Source: Sinorhizobium sp. B11 (lineage in GTDB: Bacteria; Pseudomonadota; Alphaproteobacteria; Rhizobiales; Rhizobiaceae). From it: a stretch of 64,000 bases of DNA. The translations under genes were made by a program, and so were the position numbers. The stretch covers positions 620,001-684,000 of the forward strand of contig CP091034.1 of NCBI GenBank assembly GCA_039725955.1, in the 5' to 3' direction. The notes under the pieces are model-generated. The model saw only the letters and a program-made list of their open reading frames with translations, searched no databases and was not told the origin of the DNA. Every line of letters begins with the position of its first letter. Position 1 is the first letter of the stretch. Below are positions 46,706-56,418 of the stretch, in pieces.

Positions 46706-46917
46706 CAGCCAGATTCGGCTTTGCCGGGCCGCACCTTCGTGCGACCGGCGGCCTCCGCCGGCAGCATCAGCCAGGCTGCAAATCGCACCACGGGGCTGCT
46801 TCCCGCGTTGTCGTAAAATGCGTCTTCTTCCTTTATCCGGTCGCGTCTCGTTCGCTGCGGCAATCTTGCCCGCTGCATCCGGCCGGCAATATCGGCGATC
46901 AGGAAACATTCAATCAT
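46678..46917 (-). CDS. Possible small protein divergent from the LysR gene
   Basis: This 79-residue open frame fills most of the 301-base gap 46706-47006. AAAGGA lies about 7 bases before its ATG. The product is basic, with [20 protein letters not shown] and a hydrophobic stretch [16 protein letters not shown]. It overlaps the chemoreceptor 3' end by 28 bases. I recognise no family. The divergent position next to a LysR regulator is where a target gene often lies, but the coding status is uncertain. Confidence 0.3.
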   Translation of the reverse strand: MIECFLIADIAGRMQRARLPQRTRRDRIKEEDAFYDNAGSSPVVRFAAWLMLPAEAAGRTKVRPGKAESGCQAACLTRP

Positions 46918-47006
46918 CGTGATGTCCTTTCGTTTGTGGACATCAACTGATCTACACATCAAAATTCGCTTCTTAAACAGGCGAAATCCCATTATGTTTT
47001 TCACTC

Positions 47007-47876
47007 ATGAAAAACAGTAACTGGGATTCCTATCAGCTCTTCCTGCACGTCGCCCGCACTGGCGGCCTGACGGGCGCAAGCGTCGCCACTGCTTTGAGCC
47101 CGGCAACGATCGGCCGGCGTATGCTCGATCTTGAGCAGGAGCTCGGGCGCGCACTCTTTCACCGCAGCCAGACAGGCTACCGCCTGACATCAGATGGCCA
47201 GATCCTCGTCGATCACCTGCAGGAGATGGAGGCCGCCGCTCGCAAGGTCGACGCATGGCGGCAATCGTCCGAGGGCGGGGGCACCGTCAGGATCACGGCC
47301 GGTACATGGATCTCCTGGCTGCTGACGGAGAATTTTTCGGCAATCCGCATGCCGGCGGACGCGTTCGGCATCGCGCTGACCATCGGCGAAGCGAGGGCGA
47401 ACCTGAATTACCGGGAAAGCGATATCGGCATCCGTGCCTTCGAGCCGGACGAAAGCAATCTCGCCGCCCGCCTGCTCGGCGAAGTCGCCTATGCGGTCTA
47501 TGTCAGGCGCAATGCCAGCCGGGACGATGCCAGATGGATCGCCGTCGGCGCGGAGGATGCAATCTCCTCTTACCTGCGCTGGCCCTATCAGAATGCAGGA
47601 TCGGCCATCGTCGCGACCGTCAACCGTCCGCGTTCCCTGCCGGATCTGGTGCGTGCGGGGGCGGGAAAGGCGGTATTGCCCTGTTTCGTCGGTGATCTCG
47701 ATCCCGAACTGGAACGATGCGGCGGTGAACTGCCGGAACTGCGTCATCGCCAATGGATCGTCATGAATGCCGAGGATCGTCACCGCCCGGAAATCCGCAC
47801 GGTCGCCGACCGTATGACGAAGCTTTTGAAAAGCTACACCGACCTGTTCGCAGGCAAGCGCGCCAGCCGCGGCTAG
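47007..47876 (+). CDS. LysR-family transcriptional regulator
   Basis: This 289-residue protein has the LysR winged helix-turn-helix at about 4-62 (YQLFLHVARTGGLTGASVAT, SPATIGRRMLDLEQELG, LFHRSQTGYRLTSDG) and a substrate-binding domain after about residue 88. There is no clear Shine-Dalgarno box before the ATG. The effector is unknown. It is convergent with the LuxR-type gene, 11 bases between stops. Confidence 0.88.
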   Translation: MKNSNWDSYQLFLHVARTGGLTGASVATALSPATIGRRMLDLEQELGRALFHRSQTGYRLTSDGQILVDHLQEMEAAARKVDAWRQSSEGGGTVRITAGTWISWLLTENFSAIRMPADAFGIALTIGEARANLNYRESDIGIRAFEPDESNLAARLLGEVAYAVYVRRNASRDDARWIAVGAEDAISSYLRWPYQNAGSAIVATVNRPRSLPDLVRAGAGKAVLPCFVGDLDPELERCGGELPELRHRQWIVMNAEDRHRPEIRTVADRMTKLLKSYTDLFAGKRASRG

Positions 47877-47887
47877 CCGGAATTGGG

Positions 47888-48988
47888 TTACGGCATCAGC
47901 CGCCGCACAAGCCCCACCTGGCTGTTCACCCCGAGCTTCGAATAGATGTTCTTGAGATGCGAGCGCGCCGTCTCGTAGCTGACATCGTTCGTCCGTGCGA
48001 CCTCGCGCAGCGACAGGCCCGCCGCGATGCCGGCAGCGATCCGCATTTCGGCTGCCGTCAGCTGATCGATGCGCGGCAGGGCGTCATTGAGATCGGGCCG
48101 CAGTGGCACGCTCATCCGCTCGATGATCATCGCCACCGTCGGTCCCTCGAGAAATTGGGTGATGAAATCCGATTGCATCTTCACCAGCGTGCATTTGAAG
48201 CTGGAATTCTTCATCCTGATCAGCGTGCTCGCCGGCGAAGCTGCCTGCAAGCGGTGGCGCAGCAGCACCGACAGACGGGAAGCGAGCTCGCCGTCATTGA
48301 TCATGATCCGCCCGGTCGAGGTGACGCCTATCGCCTCGCCCTCGGCGATCATCCTCTCAGCCGCACTGTTGATGGAGCGGATATTCTGATCCTCGCCGAT
48401 ATAGACGATGCCGACGCCGATCGCATCGAAGAGCGCCAATCCGTTTTCATTATTATGAGGGTCGCGGTGCTCACGGCGAATGAAATCGAAGGTTCGGCGC
48501 AGATGCGGCGCCAGGTCGCTGAGCAGTTCGGCATTGCTGCGATTGAAATCCGGATCGGAAGACGAGGTCAGCGTCGAAAGATTGAAGGAGCGTCCGCGTT
48601 CACGCATGATCGTCACGCCGACACTGCTTTCGCAGCCGATCCAGCGAAGGTAATCGCTGTAGAATTCCGTCTTGAGGAGCTGCTCGCGCGGCAGCATCTG
48701 GTCGGCGATCACGCCAAGGCCGATCGGCCGGGTGGCGGCGCGCGGCATCCAGGGATTGATGGCTGCGTAATAGCGGTTATAGGCCTCGCTTTCCTTTTCC
48801 GCGAGACCGGAGGAAAGCGAGAGGCCGCCGGTGCGCGCGATGGCATCGTGGAAAAACAACGTCGACTTGGCATCCGGCATCGTCGCGGCCAAGGCATCGA
48901 GAAAGGCTTGCCACGACGTCTCGCCGAAGAGCGCGCCATAGATCAGATCGGTCAGAACTTCGAGTTTTGCGTGCGGCGAACCGGGCAT
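47888..48988 (-). CDS. LuxR-type transcriptional regulator
   Basis: This 366-residue protein has a C-terminal LuxR helix-turn-helix (about 300-362: LTAAEMRIAAGIAAGLSLRE then VSYETARSHLKNIYSKLGV). The N-terminal 290 residues form a sensor region of PAS type (FDAIGVGIVYIGEDQNIRSI around 195-214). It is not a typical acyl-homoserine-lactone receptor: the usual autoinducer-binding motif is not visible. Orphan regulator of unknown signal. Confidence 0.85.
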   Translation of the reverse strand: MPGSPHAKLEVLTDLIYGALFGETSWQAFLDALAATMPDAKSTLFFHDAIARTGGLSLSSGLAEKESEAYNRYYAAINPWMPRAATRPIGLGVIADQMLPREQLLKTEFYSDYLRWIGCESSVGVTIMRERGRSFNLSTLTSSSDPDFNRSNAELLSDLAPHLRRTFDFIRREHRDPHNNENGLALFDAIGVGIVYIGEDQNIRSINSAAERMIAEGEAIGVTSTGRIMINDGELASRLSVLLRHRLQAASPASTLIRMKNSSFKCTLVKMQSDFITQFLEGPTVAMIIERMSVPLRPDLNDALPRIDQLTAAEMRIAAGIAAGLSLREVARTNDVSYETARSHLKNIYSKLGVNSQVGLVRRLMP

Positions 48989-49093
48989 ATGCAGTTCCGT
49001 TCGAAGATATGCTCAATTATGCCGCGACTCCGTTCTGCTGACAATTGCGTCAAATAGCGTAGGTCCGGTGGTCTTTGTCACCGGACCTTAAGC

Positions 49094-49330
49094 CTAATTT
49101 CTGTTGGCGACGATGACTGGGATCAGCAGATCTCCCCAGTTTCCGTCACCGCCATGATGACGGGCGGAGCGCACAAGCTCCACCGAAACACCGGCCTCGA
49201 CCGCCTTCATCACCGATAGATTCAGCCTGTGCAGATCGTTGGCGAGCATACGGATCAGCGTTTGCTGATCGTCCGTCATGCTGCTTGCCTGCTCTTCCGT
49301 CCGTTCGCGGACGCGCGCAATGGATGCCAT
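49094..49330 (-). CDS. Small conserved protein behind isocitrate lyase
   Basis: This 78-residue soluble protein starts at ATG 49330 directly behind GAGGAGG and 13 bases after the aceA stop, so both are probably one operon. It is helical (DDQQTLIRMLANDLHRLNLS, then VMKAVEAGVSVELVRSARHH) and ends in LLIPVIVANRN. I recall similar small genes after aceA in other rhizobia but no function. A role with the glyoxylate shunt is suggested by position only. Confidence 0.7.
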   Translation of the reverse strand: MASIARVRERTEEQASSMTDDQQTLIRMLANDLHRLNLSVMKAVEAGVSVELVRSARHHGGDGNWGDLLIPVIVANRN

Positions 49331-49343
49331 GTCGTTTCCTCCT

Positions 49344-50633
49344 CTACTCGGCAGCCGGTTTGAACTGGGCGTGTTCGGTTGATTCTCCCATGGCCGTGGT
49401 CGTGGCGCGGCCACCGGATATCGCCAGCGATACGGCGTCGAAATAGCCGGTGCCGACTTCGCGCTGATGTTTGGTGGCGGTATAGCCGCGTGGCTCAGCT
49501 GCGAATTCCGCCTGCTGCAGCTCGCAATAGGCCTCCATCTGCCGCTCGCGGTAGCCGCTGGCGAGCTCATACATGCCGTAGTTCAGCTGGTGGAACCCGG
49601 CGAGCGTGATGAACTGGAACTTGTAGCCCATAGCCCCGAGTTCACGCTGGAACCTGGCGATCGTCGCATCGTCGAGATTTTTCTTCCAGTTGAAGGACGG
49701 CGAGCAATTGTAGGCAAGCAGCTTGCCGGGATGCACCTTGTGTACGCCTTCGGCAAAGCGGCGCGCCTGCTCCAGATCCGGCTTCGACGTTTCACACCAG
49801 ATGAGGTCGCAATGCGGTGCATAGGCGACGGCACGCGCAATGCAGGGTTCCAGCCCATTGCGCACCTGATAGAAACCCTCGACCGTTCGCCCGGCATCAT
49901 AATCGACGAAAGGCTGGTCGCGCTCGTCGATATCTGAAGTCAGAAGCTTGGCGGCTTCTGCGTCGGTGCGGGCGACGACGAGCGTCGGCACACCCATGAC
50001 ATCGGCCGCAAGCCGAGCCGCATCGAGATTGCGGATATGGGCGGCGGTCGGGATCAGCACCTTCCCGCCGAGATGGCCGCATTTCTTTTCCGAGGCAAGC
50101 TGATCCTCGAAATGAACACCGGCTGCGCCCGCCTCGATATAGGCTTTCATGATCTCGAAAGCGTTGAGCGGCCCGCCGAAACCGGCTTCGGCATCGGCGA
50201 CGATCGGTGCAAACCACGTTTCGACCGAAAGCCCGTCGCCTTCGGATGTCTCGATCTGGTCGGCGCGCTGGAGCGTGCGGTTGATGCGTTTGGCAAGCTC
50301 CGGCCCGGCATTGGCGGGATAGAGCGATTGATCCGGATACATCGACGACGCGGTATTGGCGTCAGCGGCGACCTGCCAGCCGGAAAGATAGATCGCTTTC
50401 AGCCCGGCGCGCACCATCTGCATGGCCTGGTTGCCGGAAAGCGCGCCAAGCGCGTTGACGAAGTCCTCCTCATGCAGAAGTTGCCACAGGCGCTGAGCTC
50501 CCATTTCGGCCAGCGTGTAGCGGAGTGCCACCGAGCCGCGCAGGCATTCGACATCGGAAACGGAATAGGGCCGCTCGATACCGGCAAAACGTCCCTCGGG
50601 GGCATTACGGATGAGTTTGTAAAAATCTGTCAT
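49344..50633 (-). CDS. aceA: Isocitrate lyase AceA
   Basis: This 429-residue enzyme splits isocitrate into succinate and glyoxylate, allowing growth on acetate, acetoacetate or fatty acids. The catalytic loop is [11 protein letters not shown] (about 178-188) and the C-terminal half contains [15 protein letters not shown]. The start at ATG 50633 has GAGGAG upstream and gives the usual rhizobial length; the frame is open to 50963 but runs into the divergent regulator. It is divergent from the RamB-like regulator. Confidence 0.96.
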   Translation of the reverse strand: MTDFYKLIRNAPEGRFAGIERPYSVSDVECLRGSVALRYTLAEMGAQRLWQLLHEEDFVNALGALSGNQAMQMVRAGLKAIYLSGWQVAADANTASSMYPDQSLYPANAGPELAKRINRTLQRADQIETSEGDGLSVETWFAPIVADAEAGFGGPLNAFEIMKAYIEAGAAGVHFEDQLASEKKCGHLGGKVLIPTAAHIRNLDAARLAADVMGVPTLVVARTDAEAAKLLTSDIDERDQPFVDYDAGRTVEGFYQVRNGLEPCIARAVAYAPHCDLIWCETSKPDLEQARRFAEGVHKVHPGKLLAYNCSPSFNWKKNLDDATIARFQRELGAMGYKFQFITLAGFHQLNYGMYELASGYRERQMEAYCELQQAEFAAEPRGYTATKHQREVGTGYFDAVSLAISGGRATTTAMGESTEHAQFKPAAE

Positions 50634-50677
50634 GCCAATCTCCTCTTTGGCTTTCAACGCTTGAGCGCTGATGACAG

Positions 50678-50804
50678 ATTTTACAGAAACGAACAAAATG
50701 GCCAGAAAAACCTTTGATTTCAGACGAGGAAAGAGGTTAGGATGAGAAGGATTTACAGAATGAATTTGTAACTTTGTAAAAGATTGTAAATTGCGGCATG
50801 TAAA
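50678..50804. promoter_or_regulatory. Repeated TGTAA/TTACA elements between aceA and its divergent regulator
   Basis: TGTAA occurs four times within 37 bases (50767, 50775, 50785, 50799), right before the regulator start. The inverse TTACA occurs at 50681-50685 and 50753-50757, the first just upstream of aceA. The cluster is a good candidate binding array for the regulator encoded next to it, controlling itself and aceA. Confidence 0.6.
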
Positions 50805-50813
50805 GGATGTGAC

Positions 50814-52208
50814 ATGGCGGAGCGGAAGATATTTGCGGGACCGAAAGTCAGGCGCATCCGCAATGCGCTGGCACTGACGCAGACGGCCATGGCCGAGGCG
50901 CTGGAAATCTCCCCCTCCTACCTGAATCTGATCGAACGCAATCAACGCCCATTGACGGTGCAACTGCTGCTCAAGCTCTCTTCCGTCTACCGCATCGATC
51001 TTGAGGAATTACAGGGCGAAACCGCCGGCGGTCTTGGCCAGTTGAAGGAAGTGTTCGCCGATCCGTTGCTGTCGGGTGAACTGCCGGGTGATCAGGAGCT
51101 TGTCGAAGTGGCTGATGCCGCGCCCAATGCGGCTGGCGGTATGATCAAGCTCTACCGGGCCTATCGCGAGCAGACTGCCCGGCTTTCCGATTTGACGGCC
51201 TTGATGGCGGGCGAAGGCCCTGCGCCCGTCGCCTCCGGCCGCCTGCCTCTGGATGAGGTCAGGGAAGTGCTGGAGCGCCGCCCCGCCTATTTCGGCGAGA
51301 TAGACGCGGCGGCGGAAGGCTTTGCCAACGGCCTCGCCGGTGGCCCCGGTCTGAAGGATTGGCTGAAGAGCGATCGGGGGATCAGCGTCCGGATTCTGCC
51401 TGTCCATGTCATGCCGGACCTGCGCCGGCGTTTCGATCGTCACTCAATGCGTCTTTTTCTGTCCGAGCGTCTATCGGGGGCGGACCAGGCGCAGGAAATA
51501 GCCATCGAAGTCGCAAGGCTCGCGCTAAGATCTCAAATCGAAGCCGCGCTTGACGAATTGCCGTTGTCATCCGACGAGGCGCGGCGCATTGCCCGTTTCG
51601 AGCTGACGCGGACTGCGGCGCTCGCGCTACTGATGCCCTACGGGGCCTTTCTTCTTGCCGCCCAGAATACCCGATACGACATCGATCTCATCCGCGCCCG
51701 TTTCGCTGTCTCCTTCGGCCAGGCCGCCTCGCGCCTCGCCATGCTGCAGCGTCCCGGATCTGCCGGCATTCCCTTCTTCCTGATGGAAACCGATGCTGCG
51801 GGCCATGTCATTCGCAGAACGGGCGCCCAGGGTTTTCCGCAGGCCCGCTTTGGCGGCAACTGTCCGAAGCTCAATGTCCACACCGCCTTTCTTGAGCCGG
51901 GCAGGGTGTTGTCCGAGACGGTCACCATGCCTGACGGGTCGGCTTTCCTGACGATCGCGCGCACGCTCGAAGGGCCGGTTGTGGAGTACGGCGAACGGGC
52001 GCGGCGCACGGCTCTGCTGATCGGCTGCGATGCCGCCCTGCGCGACAGTCTGGTCTATGGCAGAAGCGATGCTCTACCAATTGCGGTCGGGCCCGCCTGC
52101 CGTCTTTGTGAAAGGCGCGGATGCCTTTTCCGGGCCGAGCCGCCACTGACACGTCCACTCGCTCTGGACGAGACCTCTGCCGGTCTCGGAAGCTTCGATT
52201 TCCAGTGA
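50814..52208 (+). CDS. RamB-like short-chain acyl regulator (XRE family)
   Basis: This 464-residue protein has an N-terminal XRE helix-turn-helix (about 8-64: [34 protein letters not shown]). A middle ImmA/IrrE-like region spans about 150-300. The C-terminal domain has a Cys cluster CRLCERRGC (about 426-434) suited to metal binding. This layout matches RamB-type regulators of acetate and acyl-CoA metabolism. It is divergent from aceA, so regulation of the glyoxylate shunt is the natural inference. Confidence 0.85.
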   Translation: MAERKIFAGPKVRRIRNALALTQTAMAEALEISPSYLNLIERNQRPLTVQLLLKLSSVYRIDLEELQGETAGGLGQLKEVFADPLLSGELPGDQELVEVADAAPNAAGGMIKLYRAYREQTARLSDLTALMAGEGPAPVASGRLPLDEVREVLERRPAYFGEIDAAAEGFANGLAGGPGLKDWLKSDRGISVRILPVHVMPDLRRRFDRHSMRLFLSERLSGADQAQEIAIEVARLALRSQIEAALDELPLSSDEARRIARFELTRTAALALLMPYGAFLLAAQNTRYDIDLIRARFAVSFGQAASRLAMLQRPGSAGIPFFLMETDAAGHVIRRTGAQGFPQARFGGNCPKLNVHTAFLEPGRVLSETVTMPDGSAFLTIARTLEGPVVEYGERARRTALLIGCDAALRDSLVYGRSDALPIAVGPACRLCERRGCLFRAEPPLTRPLALDETSAGLGSFDFQ

Positions 52209-52336
52209 TTGTGAAATCATTGACGCCGCAGGATTTTGAGCTTGTAGGCGTAGAAATTCCTTTCTAGTCTGCAGCCAAACCAGAGGGAATAAGAGGTGTC
52301 CGGGGGCGCGATACCTTTAAAAAAACAGGAGATATC

Positions 52337-53434
52337 ATGAGGTCAAGAATAACCAACCTGACGGCAGTTGCCGTTGTCGCTCTTCTTGCCGCTGCGCCGG
52401 CCTTCGCCCAGGAGCGTGTCGTCAACGTCTACAACTGGTCCGATTATATCGACAGCTCGATCCTCGAAGACTTCACCAAGGAAACCGGTATCAAGGTCGT
52501 CTACGACACCTTCGATTCCAACGAGACGCTGGAAACCAAGCTCCTGGCCGGCGGCACCGGTTATGATGTCGTCGTTCCCACAGTTTCCTTCATGCAGCGC
52601 CAGATCGCTGCCGGCGTTTACCAGAAACTCGACAAGTCGAAACTGCCGAACCTGTCGAACATGTGGGACGTCGTGACGAAGGGCGTCGCCACCTTCGATC
52701 CGGGCAACGAATATTCCGTCGACTATATGTGGGGCACGACCGGCATCGGCTATAACGTCGACAAGGTGAAGGCCGCACTCGGCACGGACGAAAAGCCGAA
52801 CTGGGATGCGCTGTTCGATCCGGCAAAGGCCGCCAAGCTCAAGGATTGCGGCATCTACATGCTGGACTCGCCGACGGACGTCATTCCGTCCGTTCTGGCC
52901 TATCTCGGCCTCGATCCGAACAGCAAGAAGCAGGAGGACCTGAACAAGGCGCAGGAGGCCCTGCTCGCCGTTCGTCCCTTCGTTCGTAAGTTCCACTCCT
53001 CTGAATATATCAGCGCGCTCGCTAACGGCGATATTTGCATTGCGCTCGGCTTTTCGGGCGACGTCTTCCAGGCGCGGGATCGCGCAGCCGAGGCAAAGGC
53101 CGGCGTGAATGTCGACTATTCGGTTCCGAACCAGGGTGCGCAGATTTTCTTCGATGTCTTCGGCATTCCGAAGGATGCGCCGCATGTCGAAGAGGCGCAT
53201 GAATTCATCAACTACATGATGAAGCCCGAAGTCGCCGCCAAGGCATCCAACTTCGTCTTCTACGCAAACGGCAACAAGGCCTCGCAGCAATTCCTCGACA
53301 AGGAAGTGATCGACGATACGGCGATCTATCCGACGCCGGAGATCATGGCCAAGCTCTTCACGGTGCCGCCGCTCGATCCGAAAACGCAGCGACTGGTGAC
53401 ACGAATCTGGACCAAGGTCGTCACCGGCCAGTAA
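52337..53434 (+). CDS. potF: Polyamine ABC transporter substrate-binding protein PotF
   Basis: This 365-residue periplasmic receptor has a signal peptide (hydrophobic core AVAVVALLAAAP, cleavage after AFA at about residue 23). The PotF/PotD signature VVNVYNWSDYID follows directly (about 27-38), and GTGYDVVVPT is near 73-82. Acidic residues expected for diamine binding are in the family positions (SVDYMWGTTG). AGGAG precedes the ATG. It is first of potFGHI and is followed by an attenuator-type hairpin. Confidence 0.92.
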   Translation: MRSRITNLTAVAVVALLAAAPAFAQERVVNVYNWSDYIDSSILEDFTKETGIKVVYDTFDSNETLETKLLAGGTGYDVVVPTVSFMQRQIAAGVYQKLDKSKLPNLSNMWDVVTKGVATFDPGNEYSVDYMWGTTGIGYNVDKVKAALGTDEKPNWDALFDPAKAAKLKDCGIYMLDSPTDVIPSVLAYLGLDPNSKKQEDLNKAQEALLAVRPFVRKFHSSEYISALANGDICIALGFSGDVFQARDRAAEAKAGVNVDYSVPNQGAQIFFDVFGIPKDAPHVEEAHEFINYMMKPEVAAKASNFVFYANGNKASQQFLDKEVIDDTAIYPTPEIMAKLFTVPPLDPKTQRLVTRIWTKVVTGQ

Positions 53435-53444
53435 TCGAGATTTC

Positions 53445-53471
53445 GGCCCGGACGGAAACGTCCGGGCCTTT
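53445..53471 (+). terminator. Attenuator hairpin after potF
   Basis: GGCCCGGACG (53445-53454) and CGTCCGGGCC (53459-53468) form a perfect 10-bp stem on a GAAA loop with a short T run. It probably causes partial termination, leaving more PotF than membrane components. Confidence 0.75.
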
Positions 53472-53525
53472 CCATTCACGGTCCGGGTCGAGGCCGGCTG
53501 AAACCTTGTATTTTCGGGGAATAAT

Positions 53526-54668
53526 ATGAAGTCTCTTGGCAATATTCGCCGCGCATTCGCACCCTGGTCCGATCCATCAGCAAAACCGTTCATTGCCTTC
53601 AAGAATGTCACCAAGCGCTTCGGCGATTTTACCGCCGTCAACGATCTGTCGCTGAATATCTATCACCGCGAGTTCTTCGCGCTGCTCGGCGCCTCCGGCT
53701 GCGGCAAGTCTACACTTCTGCGCATGCTGGCCGGTTTCGAACAGCCGACATCGGGCGAGATCATTCTCGATGGCACCGATCTTTCAGGTACGCCGCCCTA
53801 CAAGCGGCCGGTCAATATGATGTTCCAGTCCTACGCTCTTTTCCCGCACATGACGGTCGAGAAGAACATCGCCTTCGGGCTCAAGCAGGACGGCATGCCG
53901 AAGGACGAAATGGCCGAGCGTGTCTCGCAGATGCTGAAGCTCGTGAAGCTTGAGCAGTTCGCTTCCCGCAAGCCCAACCAGCTTTCCGGCGGCCAGCGCC
54001 AGCGCGTCGCCCTTGCCCGTTCTCTTGCCAAGCGCCCGAAGGTGTTGCTGCTCGATGAACCGCTTGGCGCGCTCGACAAGAAGCTGCGCGAGGAAACCCA
54101 GTTCGAACTGATGGACCTGCAGCAGAGCCTCGGTCTGACCTTCGTCGTCGTCACCCACGACCAGGAAGAAGCCATGACAATGGCCGACCGCATTGCCGTC
54201 ATGAGCCATGGCAAGGTCGTGCAGGTTGCCACGCCGGCGGAAATCTACGAAGCGCCGAACTGCCGCTTCGTTGCGGATTTCATCGGCGACGTAAACATTT
54301 TCGACGGCAAGGTGACCACGACCGCAAACGGTGCTGTCGAGATTGCCGTCGACAGCGGCTTCACGGTCCGCACTGCCTCGACCGATTCGCCTGCCATCGG
54401 TGCCGCGCTCGGCTTCGCGATCCGCCCGGAAAAGCTCCGCGTCACGCGCACGGCGCCCGCCAATGCCTCGATCAATGCCGCCAAGGGCGAACTCTGGGAC
54501 ATCGGTTATCTCGGCGACATGACGGTCTTCCACGTCAGATTGTCGAACGGCAATGTCGTCAAGGCCTCCTCTCTCAACGCACAGCGCTCTGTCGATGACC
54601 CCTTCACCTACGATCAGGAAGTCTGGGTCTCCTTCGATGAGGACGGCGGCGTCCTGCTGAAGGATTGA
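53526..54668 (+). CDS. potG: Polyamine ABC transporter ATPase PotG
   Basis: This 380-residue ATPase has Walker A GASGCGKST (about 57-65), signature LSGGQRQRVALARSL (about 155-169), Walker B VLLLDEPLGALDKKLREE and a C-terminal TOBE domain (about 300-378). The N-terminal extension of about 20 residues (FAPWSDPSAKPFIAF) is typical of PotG. It is coupled to potH by a 4-base gap. Confidence 0.94.
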   Translation: MKSLGNIRRAFAPWSDPSAKPFIAFKNVTKRFGDFTAVNDLSLNIYHREFFALLGASGCGKSTLLRMLAGFEQPTSGEIILDGTDLSGTPPYKRPVNMMFQSYALFPHMTVEKNIAFGLKQDGMPKDEMAERVSQMLKLVKLEQFASRKPNQLSGGQRQRVALARSLAKRPKVLLLDEPLGALDKKLREETQFELMDLQQSLGLTFVVVTHDQEEAMTMADRIAVMSHGKVVQVATPAEIYEAPNCRFVADFIGDVNIFDGKVTTTANGAVEIAVDSGFTVRTASTDSPAIGAALGFAIRPEKLRVTRTAPANASINAAKGELWDIGYLGDMTVFHVRLSNGNVVKASSLNAQRSVDDPFTYDQEVWVSFDEDGGVLLKD

Positions 54669-54672
54669 GACC

Positions 54673-55584
54673 ATGGGAACGCTTGCCGCACGCTTCTACA
54701 ACCGCCTCGTCATCATCATTCCCTATGCCTGGCTGCTGCTCTTCTTTCTGGCGCCGTTCTTCATCGTGTTCCGCATTTCGCTGTCGGCGACGGCGATCGC
54801 GATGCCGCCCTATGAGCCGGTCTTCACGCTCGCTGATGGCTGGGCCGGTTTCTGGGACAAGATTTCGACCTTCTCGCTCGACAATTACGGCTACCTGACG
54901 GACGATCCGCTCTATTTCAACGCCTATATCTCGAGCGTCGTCATCGCCGGCATCTCCACCTTGCTGACGCTTCTGATCGCCTATCCGATCGCCTATGGCA
55001 TGGCGCAGGCGCCTCGCAACGTGCGCCCGACGCTCTTGATGCTGGTGATCCTTCCCTTCTGGACGAGCTTCCTGATCCGCGTCTATGCCTGGATTGCCAT
55101 CCTGAAGCCGGAGGGGCTGCTGAACCAGCTTCTGTTGTCGCTGCATCTCATCGACAACCCGCTGATCGTCCTCAACACCAATACCGCCGTCTATATCGGC
55201 ATCGTCTATTCCTATCTGCCCTTCATGGTGCTGCCGCTCTATTCGGCGCTGGAAAAGATGGACGGCACGCTGATCGAGGCGGCGCAGGATCTCGGCTGCA
55301 CGCCGATCCGGGCCTTCTGGCGCGTCACCTTTCCGCTGTCGATCCCCGGCGTCATTGCCGGCTGCATGCTGGTCTTCATTCCGGCCGTCGGCGAATTCGT
55401 TATCCCGGATCTGCTTGGCGGCTCGCAGACGCTGATGATCGGCAAGACGATCTGGAACGAGTTCAATTCCAATCGCGACTGGCCCGTTTCCTCGGCCGTG
55501 GCGACGATCCTGCTTCTCATTCTCGTGATCCCGATCGTCTTCTTCCAGAATGTGCAGGCGAAAGCCGATGAGGCAGGGAGATAA
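54673..55584 (+). CDS. potH: Polyamine ABC transporter permease PotH
   Basis: This 303-residue inner-membrane protein has about six helices, the first at about 12-36 (IIIPYAWLLLFFLAPFFIVF). The EAA loop is EAAQDLGCTPIRAFWRVTFP (about 201-220). It contacts PotG and forms the channel together with PotI. Confidence 0.94.
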   Translation: MGTLAARFYNRLVIIIPYAWLLLFFLAPFFIVFRISLSATAIAMPPYEPVFTLADGWAGFWDKISTFSLDNYGYLTDDPLYFNAYISSVVIAGISTLLTLLIAYPIAYGMAQAPRNVRPTLLMLVILPFWTSFLIRVYAWIAILKPEGLLNQLLLSLHLIDNPLIVLNTNTAVYIGIVYSYLPFMVLPLYSALEKMDGTLIEAAQDLGCTPIRAFWRVTFPLSIPGVIAGCMLVFIPAVGEFVIPDLLGGSQTLMIGKTIWNEFNSNRDWPVSSAVATILLLILVIPIVFFQNVQAKADEAGR

Positions 55585-55587
55585 GCC

Positions 55588-56406
55588 GTGCTCAGATGGA
55601 CCCGTTTCAACATCATCTCCGTCGTGCTCGGCTTTGCCTTTCTCTACCTGCCGATCGCGCTTCTGGTGATCTTCTCCTTCAATGAATCGAAGCTCGTCAC
55701 CGTCTGGGGCGGCTTCTCGACCAAGTGGTATGTCTCGTTACTCTCCAACCAGGCCCTGCTCGATGCTGCCTGGGTGACGATCCGTGTCGGCCTGCTGTCG
55801 GCCACATTCGCGACGATCCTCGGCACGATGGCGGCGATCACCCTGGTTCGTTTCACGCGCTTCCGCGGCCGCATCCTTTTTTCAGGGCTGGTCTACGCGC
55901 CCCTCGTCATGCCGGAAGTCATCACCGGCCTGTCGCTGCTGCTGCTCTTCGTGGCGATCGGCTTTGACCGCGGCTTCTGGACCATTACGCTGGCGCATAC
56001 GACACTGACCATGTGCTTCGTCGCCGTCGTCGTGCAGTCACGGCTTCTGAGCTTCGACCAGTCGATCGAGGAAGCGGCCCAGGATCTCGGCGCACCGCCG
56101 GTGCGCACCTTTTTCGAAATCACGCTGCCGATCATATCGCCGGCAGTTTTTTCAGGCTGGATCCTGGCTTTCACCCTGTCGCTGGACGATCTCGTGATTG
56201 CAAGCTTCACGTCCGGGCCGGGCGCGACCACGCTGCCGATGAAGATTTACAGCCAGGTACGCCTCGGAGTGACGCCGGAGATCAACGCGGTCTGCACCAT
56301 CCTGATTGCCATCGTGGCGGTCGGCGTCATCTGCGCATCCGTCGTTACCAAGCGTCGCGAGGTTCAGCGCGAGCGCGATGAGAGGGCTGCGGCGGCGACT
56401 GCTTAA
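55588..56406 (+). CDS. potI: Polyamine ABC transporter permease PotI
   Basis: This 272-residue inner-membrane protein starts at GTG 55588, three bases after the potH stop. About six helices are visible, with the EAA loop EAAQDLGAPPVRTFFEITLP (about 162-181). The C terminus is basic and polar (KRREVQRERDERAAA). It completes the potFGHI importer, likely for putrescine, which would feed the PuuA/PuuB-like pair at 37405-40146. Confidence 0.94.
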   Translation: MLRWTRFNIISVVLGFAFLYLPIALLVIFSFNESKLVTVWGGFSTKWYVSLLSNQALLDAAWVTIRVGLLSATFATILGTMAAITLVRFTRFRGRILFSGLVYAPLVMPEVITGLSLLLLFVAIGFDRGFWTITLAHTTLTMCFVAVVVQSRLLSFDQSIEEAAQDLGAPPVRTFFEITLPIISPAVFSGWILAFTLSLDDLVIASFTSGPGATTLPMKIYSQVRLGVTPEINAVCTILIAIVAVGVICASVVTKRREVQRERDERAAAATA

Positions 56407-56418
56407 AGCTGAAGGGCG

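Noticed and set aside
50634..50963. N-terminal extension of isocitrate lyase
   Set aside because: The family start MTDFYKL at 50633 has a good ribosome binding site; the upstream frame runs through the promoter region and the opposite gene.
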